Source: Streptococcus mitis NCTC 12261
GTDB lineage: Bacteria; Bacillota; Bacilli; Lactobacillales; Streptococcaceae
NCBI RefSeq assembly: GCF_000148585.2
Contig: NZ_CP028414.1
Coordinates: 611,501 to 675,500, forward strand
Direction of reading: 5' to 3'
DNA: 64,000 bases
Shown: positions 27,212 through 39,601 of the stretch, piece by piece
How the letters are laid out: every line of letters starts with the position of its first letter
Position numbering within the stretch: the stretch's first letter is position 1
Notes under the pieces: generated by a model
Told to the model about the DNA's origin: nothing
The model's database searches: none
What the model saw: the letters and a program-made list of their open reading frames with translations, nothing else
Made by a program: the position numbers and the translations under genes

Positions 27212-28378
27212 ATGAGATATTTAACTGCAGGAGAATCACACGGCCCCCGTCTGACAGCTATCATTGAGGGAATTCCAGCTGGACTTCCTTTGACAGCTGA
27301 GGATATCAATGAGGATTTGAAACGTCGTCAGGGTGGATACGGCCGCGGTGGTCGTATGAAGATTGAGAGCGACCAAGTTATCTTTACTTCGGGTGTTCGC
27401 CATGGGAGGACTACTGGGGCTCCCATTACCATGGATGTCGTCAATAAGGACCATCAAAAATGGCTGGATATCATGTCTGCGGAGGACATTGAAGACCGCC
27501 TTAAAAGCAAACGGAAAATCACCCATCCACGTCCAGGTCATGCCGACTTGGTTGGGGGCATCAAGTACCGTTTTGATGATTTGCGTAATTCCTTGGAGCG
27601 CTCATCTGCTCGTGAAACCACCATGCGGGTGGCAGTTGGGGCAGTAGCCAAACGCATCTTGGCTGAGCTGGATATGGAAATGGCTAACCATGTCGTGGTC
27701 TTTGGTGGCAAGGAAATCGATGTTCCTGAGAATCTGACAGTTGCTGAGATTAAGGAAAGAGCTGCCCAGTCTGAAGTTTCTATTGTCAACCAAGAAAGGG
27801 AACAGGAAATCAAGGATTATATTGACCAAATCAAACGTGACGGTGATACCATCGGTGGGGTTGTGGAGACAGTCGTTGGAGGTGTTCCAGTTGGTCTTGG
27901 TTCCTATGTCCAATGGGACAGAAAATTAGATGCCAGACTTGCCCAAGCAGTTGTCTCTATCAATGCCTTTAAAGGGGTGGAATTTGGCCTTGGATTTGAA
28001 GCTGGTTACCGCAAAGGTAGCCAAGTTATGGATGAAATTCTCTGGTCTAAAGAAGACGGCTATACTCGTCGTACCAACAATCTAGGGGGCTTTGAAGGTG
28101 GTATGACCAATGGGCAACCCATCGTTGTTCGTGGCGTGATGAAACCCATTCCTACTCTCTACAAACCACTCATGAGTGTGGATATCGAAACCCATGAACC
28201 CTACAAGGCAACTGTGGAGAGAAGTGATCCGACTGCTCTTCCAGCTGCAGGAGTGGTCATGGAAGCTGTTGTGGCAACGGTTCTGGCACAAGAAATCCTT
28301 GAAAAATTCTCATCAGACAATCTAGAGGAATTAAAAGAAGCGGTATCCAAACATCGAGAGTATGCAAAGAACTATTAA
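27212..28378 (+). CDS. aroC: Chorismate synthase
   Basis: The 388-residue FMN-dependent enzyme converts EPSP to chorismate. It starts with the family signature [18 protein letters not shown] (about 7-24) and has [10 protein letters not shown] and [14 protein letters not shown]. The third signature is [17 protein letters not shown] near residue 340. It is the final shared step of aromatic synthesis, although it is placed fourth in the cluster. It lies 9 bp after aroB and 9 bp before tyrA. Confidence 0.97.
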   Translation: MRYLTAGESHGPRLTAIIEGIPAGLPLTAEDINEDLKRRQGGYGRGGRMKIESDQVIFTSGVRHGRTTGAPITMDVVNKDHQKWLDIMSAEDIEDRLKSKRKITHPRPGHADLVGGIKYRFDDLRNSLERSSARETTMRVAVGAVAKRILAELDMEMANHVVVFGGKEIDVPENLTVAEIKERAAQSEVSIVNQEREQEIKDYIDQIKRDGDTIGGVVETVVGGVPVGLGSYVQWDRKLDARLAQAVVSINAFKGVEFGLGFEAGYRKGSQVMDEILWSKEDGYTRRTNNLGGFEGGMTNGQPIVVRGVMKPIPTLYKPLMSVDIETHEPYKATVERSDPTALPAAGVVMEAVVATVLAQEILEKFSSDNLEELKEAVSKHREYAKNY

Positions 28379-28387
28379 GGAGTTCCT

Positions 28388-29491
28388 ATGGCAAAAACAG
28401 TCTATATCGCAGGCCTTGGTCTGATTGGTGCCTCTATGGCACTCGGGATCAAACGCGATCATCCAGATTATGAAATTGTAGGTTATAATCGCAGTCAAGC
28501 TTCGAGAGATGTCGCCTTGAAAGAGGGCATGATTGACCGTGCAACAGATGATTTTGCCAGTTTTGCTCCTCTTGCGGATATTATTATTCTCAGCTTGCCA
28601 ATCAAACAAACTATTGCTTTCATTAAGGAATTGGCTAACTTGGACTTGAAAGAAGGCGTGATTATATCAGATGCTGGTTCGACCAAGTCAGCCATTGTGG
28701 ATGCGGCGGAGCAATATTTGGCTTGCAAACCTGTTCGCTTTGTCGGGGCCCATCCCATGGCTGGTAGTCATAAGACGGGGGCTGCTTCTGCGGATGTCAA
28801 TCTTTTTGAAAATGCCTATTATATCTTTACACCTTCGAGTCTGACAGGTCAGGACACGCTTGAGGAAATGAGGGACTTGCTTTCAGGTCTTCATGCCCGT
28901 TTTATCGAGATTGATGCCAAGGAGCATGATCGGGTAACTTCTCAGATCAGCCATTTCCCTCATATTATAGCCTCTAGTCTCATGGAGCAGACGGCAGTCT
29001 ATGCTCAAGAACATGAGATGGCAAGGCGTTTTGCGGCCGGTGGTTTTCGAGATATGACTCGGATTGCGGAAAGCGAACCAGGTATGTGGACCTCTATTCT
29101 CTTGTCTAATCGTGAGACTATCCTAGAGCGGATTGAGGATTTTAAGGAACGTTTGGATGAGGTTGGACAAGCCATTAGCAAGGGAGATGAAGAGCAGATT
29201 TGGAACTTTTTCAACCAAGCGCGTGAGCAACGTCAGGCTATGGAAATCCATAAGCGTGGCGGTGTGGATAGCTCTTATGACCTTTATGTAGATGTTCCTG
29301 ATGAAGAAGATGTCATCTTGAGGATTTTGGAACTACTACGTGGAACTTCCTTGGTCAATATTCACATCAATGAGGAAAACCGTGAAGATATTCACGGGAT
29401 TCTACAAATTTCATTTAAAAATGCTCAAGACTTGGAACGAGCTGAGCATCTCATAACAGAAAATACCGACTACACAGTCGTCATTAAATAA
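28388..29491 (+). CDS. tyrA: Prephenate dehydrogenase
   Basis: The 367-residue protein makes 4-hydroxyphenylpyruvate for tyrosine from prephenate with NAD. The nucleotide-binding [13 protein letters not shown] is at about residues 10-22. [13 protein letters not shown] carries the conserved active-site His, and [12 protein letters not shown] the catalytic His. The last ~75 residues ([17 protein letters not shown] onwards) form an ACT-like domain, consistent with feedback by tyrosine. Confidence 0.95.
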   Translation: MAKTVYIAGLGLIGASMALGIKRDHPDYEIVGYNRSQASRDVALKEGMIDRATDDFASFAPLADIIILSLPIKQTIAFIKELANLDLKEGVIISDAGSTKSAIVDAAEQYLACKPVRFVGAHPMAGSHKTGAASADVNLFENAYYIFTPSSLTGQDTLEEMRDLLSGLHARFIEIDAKEHDRVTSQISHFPHIIASSLMEQTAVYAQEHEMARRFAAGGFRDMTRIAESEPGMWTSILLSNRETILERIEDFKERLDEVGQAISKGDEEQIWNFFNQAREQRQAMEIHKRGGVDSSYDLYVDVPDEEDVILRILELLRGTSLVNIHINEENREDIHGILQISFKNAQDLERAEHLITENTDYTVVIK

Positions 29492-29501
29492 GGAGAAAAT
29501 C

Positions 29502-31680
<2,179 letters not shown>

Positions 31681-31684
<4 letters not shown>

Positions 31685-32529
31685 AAATTGCTTATCTAGG
31701 TCCCAAGGGATCATTTTCACACCACGTTGTGCAGACAGCTTTTCCTCAGGAGGAATTGCAGGCTTTTGCCAACATTACAGATGTCATCAAGGCCTATGAG
31801 CAAGGATTAGTGGACTATTCTGTGGTGCCAGTTGAAAATTCTATCGAGGGTAGTGTTCATGAAACCTTGGACTACCTTTTTCATCAGGCTCGCATTCAAG
31901 CAGTGGCAGAAATCGTTCAGCCTATTCATCAGCAGTTGATGGTGGTTCCAGGTCATACTAAGATTGAAAAGATTTTTTCTCATCCTCAGGCTTTGGCTCA
32001 AGGAAAGAAATTCATCGATGAACAATATCCAGAGGCCCAAATTGAGGTAACAGCTAGTACAGCTTATGCGGCCCGTTTTATTTCCGAACATCCAGACCAG
32101 CCTTATGCAGCCATTGCACCAAGAAGTTCTGCTGAAGAATATAGCTTAGAACTGATTGCTGAAGATATTCAAGAAATGGAAGCTAATTTCACACGTTTCT
32201 GGGTTTTGGGAGCTGAAGGTGCAGCCATTCCCTTGCAAGCACAAACTGAGAAAATGAGTTTGGCCTTGACCTTACCGGACAACCTTCCAGGTGCACTTTA
32301 TAAGGCCCTGTCGACCTTTGCTTGGAGAGGAATTGACCTGACAAAAATTGAAAGTCGGCCACTCAAGACAGCGCTGGGAGAATACTTTTTCATTATTGAT
32401 GTGGACTATGCTGATAAGGACTTGGTCCACTTTGCCCAAAAAGAATTAGAAGCGATTGGAATCCAGTATAAAGTTCTGGGTGCCTATCCCATTTATCCAA
32501 TATCAGACCATGGAAAGGAGAGAAGATGA
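31681..32529 (+). CDS. pheA: Prephenate dehydratase
   Basis: The 282-residue enzyme makes phenylpyruvate for phenylalanine. The catalytic domain opens with AYLGPKGSFSHHV, has VPVENSIEGSVHETLD, and the catalytic Thr-Arg-Phe in EANFTRFWVLG (about 170-180). The C-terminal ACT domain contains GALYKALSTFAWRGIDLTKI and ESRP, the phenylalanine-binding motif for feedback inhibition. No chorismate mutase domain is fused. It overlaps both neighbours by ATGA-type junctions. Confidence 0.96.
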
Positions 32530-33836
32530 GTAAAGAAAATCCCTTAAGCCATCACGAGCAGTTGCGTTATGACTATCTTTTTAAGAACATTCATTACCTC
32601 AATGAGCGAGAGAAAAAGGAGTTTGCTTACTTGCAAGGTAAGTTAAATATGGCTAGTGGTAGTGAAGTTTCACCAGAAATTTATAATGAAAATCACGATA
32701 TGGAAGAGTCTTTCATGGAGCCAGTCAATCAGTCTCCTCTTCCATCCTATGGTAACCGTAGTCGTGCAAAAAAATACCAGAAAACTCATTCTCATCCAAA
32801 GGTTAAGTCCAAAAAACGTAAGATTCGTTGGGGTCGCATTTTTGCAGGATTGCTTGCTCTTCTAGCCTGTGTTGGTTTTGGTATGATTTTTATGTTCCTA
32901 AAAGGTTATTCAAATGCGGATCCAACCAAACCTGCCAATGCTAAGGCAGCTCAAGTAGAAGTTTTTCATGGTCAAGATACCAAGGATGGGGTCAATATTT
33001 TGATTATGGGGACGGATGGACGGATTGGCCAAAACAGTGCTGAGACGAGAACGGACTCGATTATGGTTCTAAACGTTGGTGGCTCAGATAAAAAAATCAA
33101 ACTGGCCAGCTTTATGCGTGACAATTTGGTCTATATAGACGGATACAGTCAAGTCATTAATGGTAGAAAGCAGTCCGATAATAAGTTAAATGTAGCCTAT
33201 GAGTTGGGGGAACAAGAGGGGCAAAAAGGGGCAGAAATGGTTCGAAAAGTCCTAAAAGACAATTTTGACTTGGATATTAAATATTACGCTTTGGTAGATT
33301 TCCAGGCCTTCGCAACTGCTATTGACACTCTCTTCCCTGACGGTGTAACGATTGATGCCAAATTCTCAACCTTAGAAGGTCAACCTTTAACCGAAGCTAC
33401 AGTCGGAGATGATTTACATGCTACGGAAACAGAGTCACCAACTCAGACTATCAAAGTTGGGAAACAGCAGATGAACGGTTCAACCTTGCTAAATTATGCT
33501 CGCTTCCGTGATGATGATGAAGGTGATTACGGTCGTACCAAGAGACAACAGCAAGTGTTGACAGCTGTTCTGCAACAACTCAAGGATCCAACTAAACTCT
33601 TTACTGGATCAGAAGCATTAGGTAAGGTCTTTGGTATGACCTCTACGAATGTTCCCTATAGTTTCTTATTGACCAATGGCTTATCCTTCCTAGATGGAGC
33701 GCAAAATGGTATTGAGAGATTAACAGTTCCAGAACTAGGTGATTGGGTCGATGCCTATGATGTCTATGGAGGACAGGCACTCTTAGTAGACCAAAATAAA
33801 TATCAAACCAAGCTATCTCAAATGGGAATGAGATAA
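32526..33836 (+). CDS. psr: LytR-CpsA-Psr family protein
   Basis: The 436-residue LCP protein has a cytoplasmic basic N-terminus (residues 1-~98), one membrane helix (FAGLLALLACVGFGMIFMFL, about 103-122) and an extracellular LCP domain. The family motifs are present: ILIMGTDGRIG, TRTDSIMVL (Arg/Asp contacts to polyprenyl pyrophosphate), FMRDNLVYI and YARFRDDDEGDYGRTKRQQ. LCP enzymes attach teichoic acid or capsule to peptidoglycan; the exact polymer is inferred. It is the last gene of the aroA transcription unit and directly precedes the teichoic-acid cluster. Confidence 0.9.
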   Translation: MSKENPLSHHEQLRYDYLFKNIHYLNEREKKEFAYLQGKLNMASGSEVSPEIYNENHDMEESFMEPVNQSPLPSYGNRSRAKKYQKTHSHPKVKSKKRKIRWGRIFAGLLALLACVGFGMIFMFLKGYSNADPTKPANAKAAQVEVFHGQDTKDGVNILIMGTDGRIGQNSAETRTDSIMVLNVGGSDKKIKLASFMRDNLVYIDGYSQVINGRKQSDNKLNVAYELGEQEGQKGAEMVRKVLKDNFDLDIKYYALVDFQAFATAIDTLFPDGVTIDAKFSTLEGQPLTEATVGDDLHATETESPTQTIKVGKQQMNGSTLLNYARFRDDDEGDYGRTKRQQQVLTAVLQQLKDPTKLFTGSEALGKVFGMTSTNVPYSFLLTNGLSFLDGAQNGIERLTVPELGDWVDAYDVYGGQALLVDQNKYQTKLSQMGMR

Positions 33837-33840
33837 GATA

Positions 33841-33891
33841 GAAAAATCAAAGTTTGAAGGCTATGTATCTAGCAGTCAGGCTTTGATTTTT
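33841..33891 (+). terminator. Terminator after psr
   Basis: AAAAATCAAAGTTTGA pairs with TCAGGCTTTGATTTTTT around a ~15-base loop and ends in a T-run. Confidence 0.85.
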
Positions 33892-33927
33892 TACAGTCTG
33901 CAATAGATTTTCATCCCTTATTTGTGG

Positions 33928-33933
33928 TATAAT
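33928..33933 (+). promoter_or_regulatory. -10 of the teichoic-acid operon promoter
   Basis: TATAAT preceded by TGG (extended -10), 24 bp before the licD3 ATG. The -35 is not clear. Confidence 0.6.
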
Positions 33934-33956
33934 GGAACGATACGATAGAAAGAATA

Positions 33957-34802
33957 ATGAACAATATGACTGATTTAAAAGCTATTCAGGCTCGAAGTCT
34001 GGAGATGGCTGAATATTTTGTGGCCTTTTGTAAAGAACATGATTTGCTTTGTTATCTCTGTGGTGGAGGTGCTATTGGTGCCCTTCGAAACAAGGGTTTT
34101 ATTCCTTGGGATGATGATCTAGATTTTTTTATGCCCCGTAAGGATTATGAAAAATTGGCAGAATTATGGCCTCGTTATGCAGATGAACGTTATTTCTTGT
34201 CGAAGAGTAACAAGGATTTTGTCGACCGCAATCTTTTTATTACCATTCGTGATAAGGAAACGACCTGTATCAAACCTTATCAGCAGGATTTAGAATTGCC
34301 ACATGGTCTGGCCTTGGATGTGTTGCCTTTGGATTATTATCCTGAAAATCCAGCTGAACGGAAAAAACAGGTTCGTTGGGCCTTGATTTATTCTCTTTTT
34401 TGTGCGCAAACTATTCCAGAAAAACATGGCGCACTTATGAAGTGGGGAAGCCGTATTTTACTGGGGTTGACTCCAAAATCTCTCCGTTATCGTATTTGGA
34501 AAAAAGCTGAAAAAGAAATGACCAAGTACAGTCTAGCTGAGAGCGATGGAATCACGGAATTATGCTCGGGTCCTGGTTACATGAGAAACAAGTACCTAAT
34601 CGAATCTTTTGAGGATAATCTTTTCTTGCCATTTGAAGAGACAGAGATGCCCGTTCCAGTCGGCTATGATGCTTATCTCAGCACTGCTTTTGGGGATTAT
34701 ATGACACCTCCACCAGCAGACAAGCAAGTACCACATCATGATGCTGTCATCGCTGATATGGATAAGTCTTATACAGAATACAAGGGAGAATATGGTGGCT
34801 AA
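33957..34802 (+). CDS. licD3: LicD-family phosphotransferase (teichoic acid)
   Basis: The 281-residue cytoplasmic protein has the LicD nucleotidyltransferase-like motif: YLCGGGAIGALRNKGFIPWD (about 32-51) and the metal-binding DDDLDFFMPRKDY (about 51-63), with LDVLPLDYYP further on. LicD enzymes transfer phosphocholine or similar groups to glycan units. From memory, the pneumococcal gene at this position is licD3 of the teichoic-acid pathway, possibly for ribitol phosphate. It opens an operon with two glycosyltransferases and a polymerase. A second in-frame ATG at 33966 cannot be excluded as the start. Confidence 0.85.
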   Translation: MNNMTDLKAIQARSLEMAEYFVAFCKEHDLLCYLCGGGAIGALRNKGFIPWDDDLDFFMPRKDYEKLAELWPRYADERYFLSKSNKDFVDRNLFITIRDKETTCIKPYQQDLELPHGLALDVLPLDYYPENPAERKKQVRWALIYSLFCAQTIPEKHGALMKWGSRILLGLTPKSLRYRIWKKAEKEMTKYSLAESDGITELCSGPGYMRNKYLIESFEDNLFLPFEETEMPVPVGYDAYLSTAFGDYMTPPPADKQVPHHDAVIADMDKSYTEYKGEYGG

Positions 34803-35895
34803 GAAAAAAATATTATTTTTTATGTGGTCTTTTTCTCTCGGGGGTGGCGCAGAGAAGATTCTATCTACCATTGTTTCAAATCTAGATCCAGAAAAGTATG
34901 ATATTGATATTCTTGAAATGGAACATTTTGATAAGGGATATGAATCTGTTCCCAAGCATGTACGCATTTTAAAATCCTTTCAGGATTATCGCCAAGCCAG
35001 ATGGATTCGAGCTCTTTTGTGGAGAATGAGAATTTATTTTCCAAGACTGACCCGTCGTTTGCTTGTGAAAGATGACTATGATGTTGAAGTTTCTTTTACT
35101 ATTATGAATCCTCCACTGTTGTTCTCTAAAAGAAAAGAAGTCAAGAAAATCTCTTGGATTCATGGAAGTATCGAAGAATTTCTTAAGGATAGCTCAAAAA
35201 GGGAGTCACATAGACGCCAGTTGGATGCTGCGGATACCATTGTAGGAATTTCGAATAAAACCAGCAATTCTATCAAGGAAGTCTATCCAGATTATGCTTC
35301 GAAATTACAGACAGTCTACAATGGATATGATTTTAAGACTATTTTAGAAAAATCTCAAGAGAAGATCGATATCGAGATTGCGCCTCAAAGTATCTGTACT
35401 ATCGGACGGATTGAGGAAAATAAGGGTTCTGACCGTGTGGTGGAAGTGATACGATTATTACACCAAGAGGGAAAAAACTATCATCTCTATTTTATCGGGG
35501 CTGGAGATATGGAAGAGGAACTGAAAAAACGAGTTAAAGAATATGAGCTTGAAGACTATGTACATTTCCTTGGTTATCAAAAAAATCCTTATCAGTATTT
35601 ATCTCAGATGAAGGTTCTCTTGTCTATGTCTAAACAAGAAGGTTTTCCTGGAGTGTATGTGGAAGCCTTGAGTCTGGGACTTCCTTTTGTCTCTACGGAT
35701 GTCGGAGGGGCTGAGGAACTATCACAAGAAGGACGATTTGGACAAATCATTGAGAGCAATCAAGAGGCAGCTCAGGCAATTACGAACTACATGACCTCTG
35801 CCTCAAACTTTGATGTCAATGAGGCTAGCCAATTCATTCAACAATTTACAATTGCCAAACAAATCGAACAAGTAGAAAAACTATTAGAGGAGTAG
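34792..35895 (+). CDS. Glycosyltransferase family 4 (teichoic acid repeat assembly)
   Basis: The 367-residue GT-B enzyme has an N-terminal FFMWSFSLGGGAEKILSTIV stretch, the usual acceptor-domain opening. The C-terminal half has CTIGRIEENKGSDRVVEVI, HFLGYQKNPYQYLSQMKV and the nucleotide-sugar motif SKQEGFPGVYVEALSLGLPF with EX7E. It starts at ATG 34792 inside the licD3 end. It probably adds one sugar of the teichoic-acid unit on the cytoplasmic face; which sugar is not shown. Confidence 0.88.
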   Translation: MVAKKKILFFMWSFSLGGGAEKILSTIVSNLDPEKYDIDILEMEHFDKGYESVPKHVRILKSFQDYRQARWIRALLWRMRIYFPRLTRRLLVKDDYDVEVSFTIMNPPLLFSKRKEVKKISWIHGSIEEFLKDSSKRESHRRQLDAADTIVGISNKTSNSIKEVYPDYASKLQTVYNGYDFKTILEKSQEKIDIEIAPQSICTIGRIEENKGSDRVVEVIRLLHQEGKNYHLYFIGAGDMEEELKKRVKEYELEDYVHFLGYQKNPYQYLSQMKVLLSMSKQEGFPGVYVEALSLGLPFVSTDVGGAEELSQEGRFGQIIESNQEAAQAITNYMTSASNFDVNEASQFIQQFTIAKQIEQVEKLLEE

Positions 35896-35896
35896 C

Positions 35897-36883
35897 ATGG
35901 AAACTGCATTAATTAGTGTCATTGTGCCAGTCTATAATGTGGCGCAGTACCTAGAAAAATCGATAGCTTCCATTCAGGAGCAGACCTATCAAAATCTGGA
36001 AATTATTCTTGTTGATGATGGTGCAACAGATGAGAGTGGTCACTTGTGTGATTCAATCGCTGAACAAGATGACAGGGTGTCAGTACTTCATAAAAAGAAT
36101 GAAGGATTGTCGCAAGCACGAAATGATGGAATGAAGCAGGCCCACGGGGATTATCTGATTTTTATTGACTCAGATGATTATATCCATCCAGAAATGATTC
36201 AGAGTTTATATGAGCAATTAATTCAAGAAGATGCGGATGTTTCGAGCTGTGGTGTCATGAATGTCTATGCTAATGATGAAAGCCCACAATCAACCAATCA
36301 GGATGACTATTTTGTCTGTGATTCTCAAACATTTCTGAGGGAATACCTCATAGGTGAAAAAATACCTGGGACGATTTGCAATAAGCTAATCAAGAGAGAG
36401 ATTGCAACTGCACTATCCTTTCCAAAGGGATTGATTTACGAAGATGCTTATTATCATTTTGATTTAATCAAGTTGACCAAGAAGTACGTTGTTAATACCA
36501 AACCCTATTATTACTATTTCCATAGAGGGGATAGTATTACGACTAAACCCTATGCAGAGAAGGATTTAGCCTATATTGATATCTACCAAAAGTTTTACAA
36601 TGAAGTTGTGAAAAACTATCCTGACTTGAAAGAGGTTGCTTTTTTCAGATTGGCCTATGCCCACTTCTTTATTCTGGATAAGATGTTGCTAGATGATCAG
36701 TATAAACAATTTGAAGCCTATTCTCAGATTCATCGTTTTTTAAAAGGCCATGCCTTTGCTATTGCTAGGAATCCAATTTTCCGTAAGGGGAGAAGAATTA
36801 GTGTTTTGGCTCTATTCATAAATATTTCCTTATACCGATTCTTATTACTAAAAAATATTGAAAAATCTAAAAAATTACATTAG
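35897..36883 (+). CDS. Glycosyltransferase family 2 (teichoic acid repeat assembly)
   Basis: This is a 328-residue GT-A enzyme. The first ~110 residues carry SVIVPVYNVAQYLEKSIASI, ILVDDGATDESG, SQARNDGMKQAHGDYLIFID and the metal-binding DSDDYIHPEM (about 91-100). The C-terminal half is basic and hydrophobic, suggesting membrane association. It follows the previous glycosyltransferase by one base, so both act on the same lipid-linked unit. Confidence 0.88.
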   Translation: METALISVIVPVYNVAQYLEKSIASIQEQTYQNLEIILVDDGATDESGHLCDSIAEQDDRVSVLHKKNEGLSQARNDGMKQAHGDYLIFIDSDDYIHPEMIQSLYEQLIQEDADVSSCGVMNVYANDESPQSTNQDDYFVCDSQTFLREYLIGEKIPGTICNKLIKREIATALSFPKGLIYEDAYYHFDLIKLTKKYVVNTKPYYYYFHRGDSITTKPYAEKDLAYIDIYQKFYNEVVKNYPDLKEVAFFRLAYAHFFILDKMLLDDQYKQFEAYSQIHRFLKGHAFAIARNPIFRKGRRISVLALFINISLYRFLLLKNIEKSKKLH

Positions 36884-36898
36884 AACGGGGGTGAGTAA

Positions 36899-38368
36899 GT
36901 GATTGATGGAAAACGATTATTATTTAGTTTGACCATAGTCAGCTATGCCTTGACGATAGTAAGTGGAATTGTGTATCTGTTTAATAATAACAATGTTAGC
37001 TTGCTTTCTACTTTATTGTTCTTACTGGTTAGTAGCTTAATTGCTTGTTGGAATGATATCAAGTATTACTTAATCCATTTTATTTTCTTTTTAACTATTT
37101 TTGTATTTCTGGTATCAAGGCCGACCATTGATTACTTTAGGGATGGTGCTTTGGATACCTATCATCCCATAGCCTATCGCTTTGCCTTTATAGTCGTCAT
37201 GGTTTCGATATTGGGATTGACCACAGGGGGGCTCCTAGCTCGCTATTTTATAGCTAGAAAGAAAATACAAGTACCCAAGATAGGAAGTTCTCTAAAAGAG
37301 GTTTACATCAAGCGGTTGCGCTTTGTATCGCTAGGAGTTTTTCTTCTAACCTATCCTTTCTATTTCATTCGCTTATTTGAACGGCTCCTGTATCGCTTGC
37401 AGACTTCCTACTATGCCTACTATGCAAATTTTGAAAGTAAACTGCCCTATTTTACCTATATCTTATCAACATTTACGGTCTATGCAATGTGTATGTATTT
37501 GGCAACCAAGCCAAAGAAATTGCAGGCAACAGCAGTGCTTGTCTCCTTTATTGCAGCCAATACCATTCATTTGGCAATCGGGACACGAAATCCCTTTATT
37601 TTAAGTATTCTATTTGCTTTTGTTTATTACTTTATGCGGGAGCAAACAGAAAAGGGAAAATGGATTGGATTTAAAGAAAAGTTAGCGATTTTTGTAGGTT
37701 CTCCTATTCTCATGTTAGCGATGGGAATACTCAATTATGTACGGGATAATGTCCAGGTTTCCCATACAGGTTTCTGGGATATCCTGCTTGACTTTATCTA
37801 TAAACAAGGAACCAGTTTTGGTGTTTTGGCTCGAGGTTTTCTATTTAACAGTAGCCTACCTTACCGAGATTTACGCAATTTTACTTTTGGTCCTGTTATT
37901 GATTATTTTGCAAGGGGAAGTTTAGGGGCCATTTTCGGAGGAAAAGCCTTTGAACATACAACCAATAGTGTGGAACTAGCTATTGATAGTAATAGTTATG
38001 CCCATAATCTATCCTATCTTGTCTTGAACAAGGAATACTTGAAAGGACATGGTATCGGAAGTAGCTACATTATGGAGTTGTATACCGACTATGGTATGAT
38101 AGGAGTCTTTCTACTTAGTCTCTTGCTAGGTATGCTATTCATAGCCATGTTGCAAGTAGCCTATCGTTCAAGAACAATCTTATTTGCCTTGTCCCTACTC
38201 ATTTTGAATAATCTATTCTTTATGCCAAGAAGTAGCTTTTCAGAAAGTTTCTTCAATTTATTTACAATGCAATTCTGGGGAATTGTTCTTGTGATTATAT
38301 TCGTAGCGAAAATGCTTACAAAAGAGAACCAGTATCTACTAAACAAAGGAGAAAAAAATCATGTTTGA
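36899..38368 (+). CDS. tarP: Wzy-like teichoic acid repeat-unit polymerase
   Basis: This 489-residue membrane protein has about 12 helices and a large extracellular loop around residues 280-390 (YKQGTSFGVLARGFLF, YFARGSLGAIFGGKAFE). That is the architecture of oligosaccharide repeat-unit polymerases. From memory, the pneumococcal gene here is proposed as teichoic-acid polymerase TarP; assignment is by position and topology. It starts with GTG 36899 after a GGGGGTGAG ribosome site. It overlaps the next gene by 8 bp. Confidence 0.75.
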   Translation: MIDGKRLLFSLTIVSYALTIVSGIVYLFNNNNVSLLSTLLFLLVSSLIACWNDIKYYLIHFIFFLTIFVFLVSRPTIDYFRDGALDTYHPIAYRFAFIVVMVSILGLTTGGLLARYFIARKKIQVPKIGSSLKEVYIKRLRFVSLGVFLLTYPFYFIRLFERLLYRLQTSYYAYYANFESKLPYFTYILSTFTVYAMCMYLATKPKKLQATAVLVSFIAANTIHLAIGTRNPFILSILFAFVYYFMREQTEKGKWIGFKEKLAIFVGSPILMLAMGILNYVRDNVQVSHTGFWDILLDFIYKQGTSFGVLARGFLFNSSLPYRDLRNFTFGPVIDYFARGSLGAIFGGKAFEHTTNSVELAIDSNSYAHNLSYLVLNKEYLKGHGIGSSYIMELYTDYGMIGVFLLSLLLGMLFIAMLQVAYRSRTILFALSLLILNNLFFMPRSSFSESFFNLFTMQFWGIVLVIIFVAKMLTKENQYLLNKGEKNHV

Positions 38369-39395
38369 ACATTATTCAGTAGCTGATTTGTTTGCAAATC
38401 TATACAAAAAACGAAAAGCAAATATTCTAGCTCTCATCGCTTTATTTGCTCTCATTGCTGTACCATTTACAATTAAAGCAGTTAAGAATAAAAATACTGT
38501 CAAAGACACAACAAGTTATTCAACTTATATCAGCTATAAAATCACACCTCCAGAAGATTCAGCTAAAACGATTTTGAATCATCAAATTGGTGGTTATAGT
38601 GATTTCTACGGAAAATTGATTGATGGGAATTTGAATGGAGCTTATCTTTTCAATGATGTAGAGCCTAGTGAGTTGAAAAAAATTGCCAGTGAATTGGATA
38701 CGACAGAGACAACCTTGAAAAATTCTACAAGTGACTATTGGTGGAAAAAATTGACTGTCTACTATATGATTGACGATGCAGGGGTTAGTGTGAAAATTTT
38801 GACACCAAGTAAAGATGCCAACGACTTGTTAGAGAAAAAGATCGATGCACTGGTTGATAAATTTAAAAATACCTATGCAAACGTGAAAATTGAAAAATTG
38901 GAAACCATCAACTCTAAAGAATTGAACGCAAACGGTGAGACAGCGCTTGGATTAAACGTCAAGAATCTGATTCTTCGTCTAGCTGTTATTGGAGTAGTTT
39001 GTGTGATTTTGGTTGTGATGGGAAATGTATTGGTTTATCTCTTTAACCCAACAATCAATAGAGCAGGTGATTTTTCTCAGTATCAAATTGATTTTGTAAC
39101 AGAGATTACAACAATTGCTAATCTAGCAGATATTCTATCATACAAAAATGCTGGACAAGAATTGACTATCGTTAGCTCAAATAAAGCTATTCTGGATAAA
39201 TTAAAACAAAATCAAGAGGCTTTGAAAGGAATGCATTTTGTAGATTTACAAGATGTACCATCTCTTTTAGAAAGAGATACAGTCCTTCTTGTTGAAGAAT
39301 ACGGAGTGACTCGTTATAAGAAATTTGAACAAAGTCTTCAAATTCTTCGAAACTTAAATCGTTCTATCCTCGGTGTAGCAACCTTTAAACTATAA
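38361..39395 (+). CDS. Wzz/CpsC-like membrane protein of the teichoic-acid operon
   Basis: This 344-residue protein has a membrane helix near the N-terminus (about 19-36, ILALIALFALIAVPFTIK), an external domain of ~170 residues and a second helix (about 206-230, LRLAVIGVVCVILVVMGNVLVYLF). A cytoplasmic tail follows. This two-helix layout resembles chain-length regulators of the Wzz/CpsC type, although no Wzz motif is certain. Cotranslated with the polymerase, it may regulate polymer length, which is inference. Confidence 0.6.
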   Translation: MFEHYSVADLFANLYKKRKANILALIALFALIAVPFTIKAVKNKNTVKDTTSYSTYISYKITPPEDSAKTILNHQIGGYSDFYGKLIDGNLNGAYLFNDVEPSELKKIASELDTTETTLKNSTSDYWWKKLTVYYMIDDAGVSVKILTPSKDANDLLEKKIDALVDKFKNTYANVKIEKLETINSKELNANGETALGLNVKNLILRLAVIGVVCVILVVMGNVLVYLFNPTINRAGDFSQYQIDFVTEITTIANLADILSYKNAGQELTIVSSNKAILDKLKQNQEALKGMHFVDLQDVPSLLERDTVLLVEEYGVTRYKKFEQSLQILRNLNRSILGVATFKL

Positions 39396-39413
39396 GCTTT
39401 CTGATGTATTAGG

Positions 39414-39453
39414 TCTTCAAAGTTGGCTAAGAGCCGATTTTGAAGGCTTTTTC
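39414..39453 (+). terminator. Terminator of the teichoic-acid operon
   Basis: CTTCAAAGTTGGCT pairs with AGCCGATTTTGAAG, then CTTTTTCT. The stem is long with two mismatches. Confidence 0.85.
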
Positions 39454-39464
39454 TATTTGTTTGC

Positions 39465-39483
39465 AGAGATTTTCGAAGAGTAT
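39465..39483 (+). repeat. BOX element end remnant
   Basis: AGAGATTTTCGAAGAGTAT is identical to the boxA terminal end of the BOX copies in this window. The rest of the repeat is missing. Confidence 0.6.
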
Positions 39484-39541
39484 TAGGGTCTTCTACAGAA
39501 GTTACCCTATGGAAAATCTATATCGACAAAGGAGCCTTCTT

Positions 39542-39570
39542 TTGATAAAATCGTAAAAATCTAGTATAAT
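39542..39570 (+). promoter_or_regulatory. Promoter of mecA
   Basis: TTGATA (39542-39547) and TATAAT (39565-39570) with a 17-bp spacer, 31 bp before the mecA ATG. Confidence 0.8.
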
Positions 39571-39601
39571 AGATAGAACTGAAAGTATGAGGTTACTAGC
39601 A

